Source: Ruegeria marina
Lineage (GTDB): Bacteria > Pseudomonadota > Alphaproteobacteria > Rhodobacterales > Rhodobacteraceae
Direction: 5' to 3'
Assembly: GCF_900101475.1 (NCBI RefSeq)
Contig: NZ_FMZV01000021.1
Location: 1-64,000, forward strand
Length of the DNA: 64,000 bases
The position numbers were made by a program, and so were the translations under genes. The notes under the pieces were generated by a model. It did no database searches, was not told the DNA's origin, and worked only from the letters and a program-made list of their open reading frames with translations. Shown here piece after piece: positions 61,621-64,000 of this stretch; position 1 is the stretch's first letter; each line of letters starts with the position of its first letter.

Positions 61621-62142
61621 TCAGCCTCTCATGATTTCGGCCTCTGGGTCATAGAAGGCGTCCTGTTGCACTTGGGCCTGGTGCCGTATCCCGGCGATCT
61701 GAACTTCGAAGCCCCCGTTGGCGATCCAGTCCTTGCCGACCCCATCGGAATTGTGCACCGATGCCAGCCCGATCACCGCGCCCAGCCGCCACCCCCAACC
61801 ACCGGACGTGACATGTCCAACCAGCTTGTCGCCGCGCCGGACCGGTTCGTTGTGGATCAGGTAGGGACCGTCTTCGACGGTAGCGCCCGGCAGGCGTAGC
61901 GCCACTGTCCGAAGTGGGGTTGCGGCCTTGTGGCGCTCTTTCTGTGCCGCCAGCAGGTTGCGGCCAATGAAATCACCCTTGTCCAGCTTCACCGCGAAGA
62001 CAAGCCCGGTCTCGAAAGGTGTGTCCTCTTCGCCGATGTCATGTCCGAAATGACGGAACCCCTTTTCGAGACGACAGGCGTTCAGCGCGAACATTCCCGC
62101 ATGACGCAGGCCGAGCGGCGTGCCCTCGTGGGTAATCGCCTC
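61621..62142 (-). pseudogene. dimethylglycine/sarcosine dehydrogenase-like protein, C-terminal fragment
   Basis: The minus-strand frame codes for the GcvT-like folate domain of FAD-dependent amine dehydrogenases: EAITHEGTPLGLRHAGMFAL, RLEKGFRHFGHDIGEEDTPF, LDKGDFIGRNLLAAQKE, GHVTSGGWGWRLGAVIGLAS. About 173 residues remain of some 800. A TAA at 62143-62145 directly before the homologous part marks the junction with IS481 debris. The C-terminal end is also unusual, with extra residues after the domain. Confidence 0.75.
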
Positions 62143-62207
62143 TTAGATGTTTGATCCCACGGTTTGATGGTGCGATCCATTCGCTGGAATGGAAGGAAGC
62201 CCTATTG

Positions 62208-62527
62208 GACAAGTTCGTCACGGCTGCGCCACGCACTGTTACCCGGCAGGCGAGTTGCACAGCAAATCTGCCGGGAGGGCACGCACGCTATCCGAGCTGC
62301 AATACAGCGATCGCAAGCTTCGACCGCGGCGTTGAGCCGGGAACTCGGGATCAATCCGAAGACGGTCGCGAAATGGCGCAAGCGCGAGACGGTCGCTGCG
62401 GCGCGGCATCCTGCCCTTCCTTGCCGATGGCAGCGAAGTTTCCCCGGAACTGACCGAGAAATATCGTGGGCCAGTCCGTCAGGTTCACAACGCCCCTCTT
62501 CAGACGAAGAAGAAGAGCCATGACATC
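62208..62527 (+). pseudogene. IS481-family transposase, N-terminal remnant
   Basis: A frame reads GQVRHGCATH (typical IS481 start; the ATG appears as ATT), is then broken by a palindromic insert at 62242-62279, and resumes as AIRAAIQRSQASTAALSREL, GINPKTVAKWRKRETV, the N-terminal helix-turn-helix of IS481 transposases. The catalytic DDE domain is missing. The element abuts the dehydrogenase fragment. Confidence 0.65.
62242..62279. repeat. palindromic insert, copy B
   Basis: CCCGGCAG (62242-62249) and CTGCCGGG (62268-62275) are exact inverted arms; TTGC/GCAA form an inner stem; GAGGG follows. It interrupts the IS481 remnant and matches the copy at 13189-13225 in an istB remnant over its whole length with few differences. 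Confidence 0.6.
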
Positions 62528-62588
62528 TGAACACGATATCTAGGCTCCTCCGCGCGGGCCGGTCCCGGAACTGCTGGTCAGTTGTGGT

Positions 62589-63050
62589 TCACTCCACGGC
62601 GTAAAGGTCGATCACGACCGCTTGCGCTGAACGGCTGCCCGAACCGACGAAGACCGTCCGGTTCACCCAGTCATAACGGGGATCGCCGGTTTCGAGCCGC
62701 GCGGAGGTCCGCATGGTGTAGTCAGTCGGCGGCACAGCCTCGCCATGCGCCAGCCGCTCCAGAACTTCGGCTGGACCATGCCGGAAGCCGAGGTTGACGA
62801 CTTCGATGGTGGCGCCGTCGTCGGTCTCAAAGGCATAGCGGGTATCGAGGAAGGCTGTGCCGTCCTTGTAAACCAATTGCCAGTCTGCGCCGAGGTTCAA
62901 GATTTTGCCGGTAATCGTCCCGGTTACGCGCCCCCTGGTGATCGGGATGATCCGCCGACGGCCGCCCCGGCCTTCGCCCATTTCTCGAATTGGGCCAAGT
63001 TCGACTTCCAACGTGGCGACGTGGCGCAGCTCTGGTCTGGGTGGCGTCAT
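62589..63050 (-). CDS. DUF3237 family protein
   Basis: This 153-residue soluble protein has the DUF3237 barrel pattern: LRHVATLEVELGPIREMGEG, GGRRRIIPITRGRVTGTITG, ADWQLVYKDGTAFLDTRYAF, GDPRYDWVNRTVFVGSGSR. ATG 63050 matches the usual start; the longer frame to 63203 is rejected. Members often accompany aromatic or lipid catabolic genes. No catalytic role is established. Confidence 0.82.
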   Translation of the reverse strand: MTPPRPELRHVATLEVELGPIREMGEGRGGRRRIIPITRGRVTGTITGKILNLGADWQLVYKDGTAFLDTRYAFETDDGATIEVVNLGFRHGPAEVLERLAHGEAVPPTDYTMRTSARLETGDPRYDWVNRTVFVGSGSRSAQAVVIDLYAVE

Positions 63051-63390
63051 GGGGTTTCCTTTCCTTGTGTTCCAAGCCCGGCCCGGCTGCGCATCATTTG
63101 AAGCCCGATCCAGAGCAGGCCGCGCGCCACGGCCGCGCCGTGAATGGCCGGAATTCGCAGGATGATGGCCACGGCCAGAACCAGCCGGAGCACGATCTCC
63201 CATCGTGGCAGGCGCGTGACATCGAACCCTGCCAAGACGCTGGCCAACAGGTAGAAAGCAACGATCCGGCGCGGGTGCCGATCGGATCGGCCTTGGTGAT
63301 CGAGACTATGAGGAACATGATGTACAGTGTCGAGATCAGTGCGCCCGCATCGGCCAATGCGTCGATCAGCTTCCACGGACCAGCGCGCAT
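63047..63390 (-). pseudogene. small multi-helix membrane protein, frameshifted
   Basis: From ATG 63390 the frame reads AGPWKLIDALADAGALISTL and YIMFLIVSITKADPIG; near 63265 the hydrophobic pattern moves to another frame (VAFYLLASVLAGFDVTRL, then IVLRLVLAVAIILRIPAIHG) and continues to the stop at 63047, overlapping the DUF3237 start. Together they would give about 115 residues with three helices. One base seems to have been gained or lost. The family is not recognised. Confidence 0.5.
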
Positions 63391-63429
63391 CTCGGGTTCG
63401 AAGAACAGCAGTTCATCAGCAGCAGACCC

Positions 63430-63559
63430 GTCCCAGAAGCCCGGATGCGGTGCTGGTCAGGATGTCGCTCACGCGGGGATAGCCAAGGCCGATCCAAAGG
63501 CCGACCTGCGTCTCTCCGGTCTTGAGGCGGGCTTTGAACGTGTTGGTCGGAACAGGCAT
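63430..63559 (-). pseudogene. HpcH/HpaI-type aldolase, N-terminal fragment
   Basis: From ATG 63559 the frame reads MPVPTNTFKARLKTGETQVG and then LWIGLGYPRVSDIL, the start of class II 2-oxo-acid aldolases such as HpaI (4-hydroxy-2-oxoheptanedioate aldolase). After about 40 residues the homology ends and the frame closes. The catalytic residues are absent. It follows an HpaH-like hydratase, which is the normal order in homoprotocatechuate pathways, so the deletion has removed most of the aldolase. Confidence 0.65.
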
Positions 63560-63567
63560 GACAGACC

Positions 63568-64000
63568 TCACTCGAAGGAAATGGAGACGGAACCGAACGC
63601 GCCAAAATCGGCGTCGATCACGGTGCGGGGGGGGCATTCCAGCGGTGCGATGAAGCTGCCGGACAGGATGACCTGCCCCGCCTCGATCCGCTGGCCGTAT
63701 TGGTGCATCCGGCGCGCCAGCCAAACGATACCCATCACCGGGTCGTCCAGCACGGCTGCGCCAAGGCCGGTCGCCACGACCTCGCCGTTCTTGCGCAGGA
63801 TGGCGCCGGTCCATCGCAGGTCATGCGCGTCCGGCGCGTGGCGCGCGGCCCCCAGGACGATCCCGGCATTGGCAGCGTTGTCGCTGACGGTGTCGAAAAT
63901 CACCCGCGCCTTGCCCGTCGCCGGATCGGCCCGCAGGATGCGCGTGTCGAGGATTTCGAGGCTGGGGACCACGGATTCGGTCGCGGCCAGCACATCCGCG
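63568..64000 (-). CDS. hpaH: 2-oxo-hept-4-ene-1,7-dioate hydratase-like protein (partial)
   Basis: The C-terminal 144 residues are in the window; the start lies beyond 64000. The pattern SVVPSLEILDTRIL, SDNAANAGIVLGAARHAPDA, LRWTGAILRKNGEVVATGLG, AAVLDDPVMGIVWLARRM and GSFIAPLECPP is that of the HpaH/MhpD hydratase family, which adds water to 2-hydroxy-dienoates in meta-cleavage routes. The adjacent aldolase fragment favours HpaH over MhpD. The stop lies nine bases before the aldolase ATG. Confidence 0.75.
   Translation of the reverse strand, partial: ADVLAATESVVPSLEILDTRILRADPATGKARVIFDTVSDNAANAGIVLGAARHAPDAHDLRWTGAILRKNGEVVATGLGAAVLDDPVMGIVWLARRMHQYGQRIEAGQVILSGSFIAPLECPPRTVIDADFGAFGSVSISFE

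Noticed and set aside
1-64000. CRISPR array, tRNA or rRNA genes, riboswitches
   Set aside because: No regularly spaced repeats, cloverleaf-like sequences or conserved RNA motifs were found by eye in intergenic regions.

Overview
The window looks like a chromosomal accessory region of an alphaproteobacterium of the Rhodobacteraceae/Roseobacter type. This is inferred from the GC-rich coding style, the abundance of ABC and TRAP transporters, the layout of the molybdenum formate dehydrogenase locus, and the remnants of IS5, IS21 and IS481 elements. It is a mosaic of intact catabolic operons separated by scars of decayed genes. No rRNA, tRNA or CRISPR array was seen.

Bases 1-12,750: the end of an IS5-type element lies beside a MarR regulator. 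Downstream is a tightly packed operon coding for a cytoplasmic AmiC-like sensor, an SPFH/coiled-coil membrane protein, a urea/amide/branched-chain-type ABC importer (binding protein, two permeases, two ATPases), an amidase and an acyl-CoA synthetase. The second ATPase is in frame with the amidase in one uninterrupted reading frame of 796 codons. The logic suggests amide uptake, hydrolysis to an acid, and activation to a CoA thioester. A TetR gene closes the region.

Bases 12,750-22,000: a decayed region. It holds IS21 (istA/istB) debris, a fragment resembling AbiEii-type nucleotidyltransferases, and an intact divergent mobR-mobA pair (3-hydroxybenzoate 4-monooxygenase and its MarR regulator). 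It also holds fragments of an AEC transporter, an enoyl-CoA hydratase, an acyl-CoA synthetase and an SLC13 permease. A complete NAD-dependent DNA ligase, a small heat-shock protein and a BON-domain protein form a stress-type cassette. The last two lack canonical start codons where one is expected.

Bases 22,000-39,450: a complete respiratory formate dehydrogenase locus. It comprises FdhA/B/C, a TorD-like chaperone, a small Tat protein, DUF3305, DUF3306, DUF6494 and DUF6505 proteins, an Mrp ATPase, a lipoate/biotin-ligase-like protein and a large polyferredoxin. It also has two unusual c-type cytochromes (one fused to a tungstate-binding-like domain, one to a WD40 propeller). A sensor kinase and an NtrC-like regulator lacking the GAFTGA loop flank the locus.

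Bases 39,600-50,500: LysR-DoxX-DODA-type dioxygenase-glutathionyl-hydroquinone reductase (quinone/aromatic stress), a PpiC-type isomerase with a HupE/UreJ protein, and a MarR-TRAP(TAXI) operon divergent from an amidohydrolase.

Bases 50,800-61,430: a nine-gene, mostly overlapping operon (oligopeptide-type ABC importer, two amidohydrolases, flavin reductase, hydantoin-racemase-like protein) facing its GntR/FadR-type regulator. It looks like a catabolic route for an imported cyclic amide or N-heterocycle.

Bases 61,430-64,000: debris of a dimethylglycine/sarcosine-dehydrogenase-like gene and an IS481 element, then a DUF3237 protein, a broken small membrane protein, an hpaI-type aldolase fragment and a partial hpaH-like hydratase running off the window. 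A short palindromic sequence interrupts both the IS21 and the IS481 transposase remnants, 49 kb apart.
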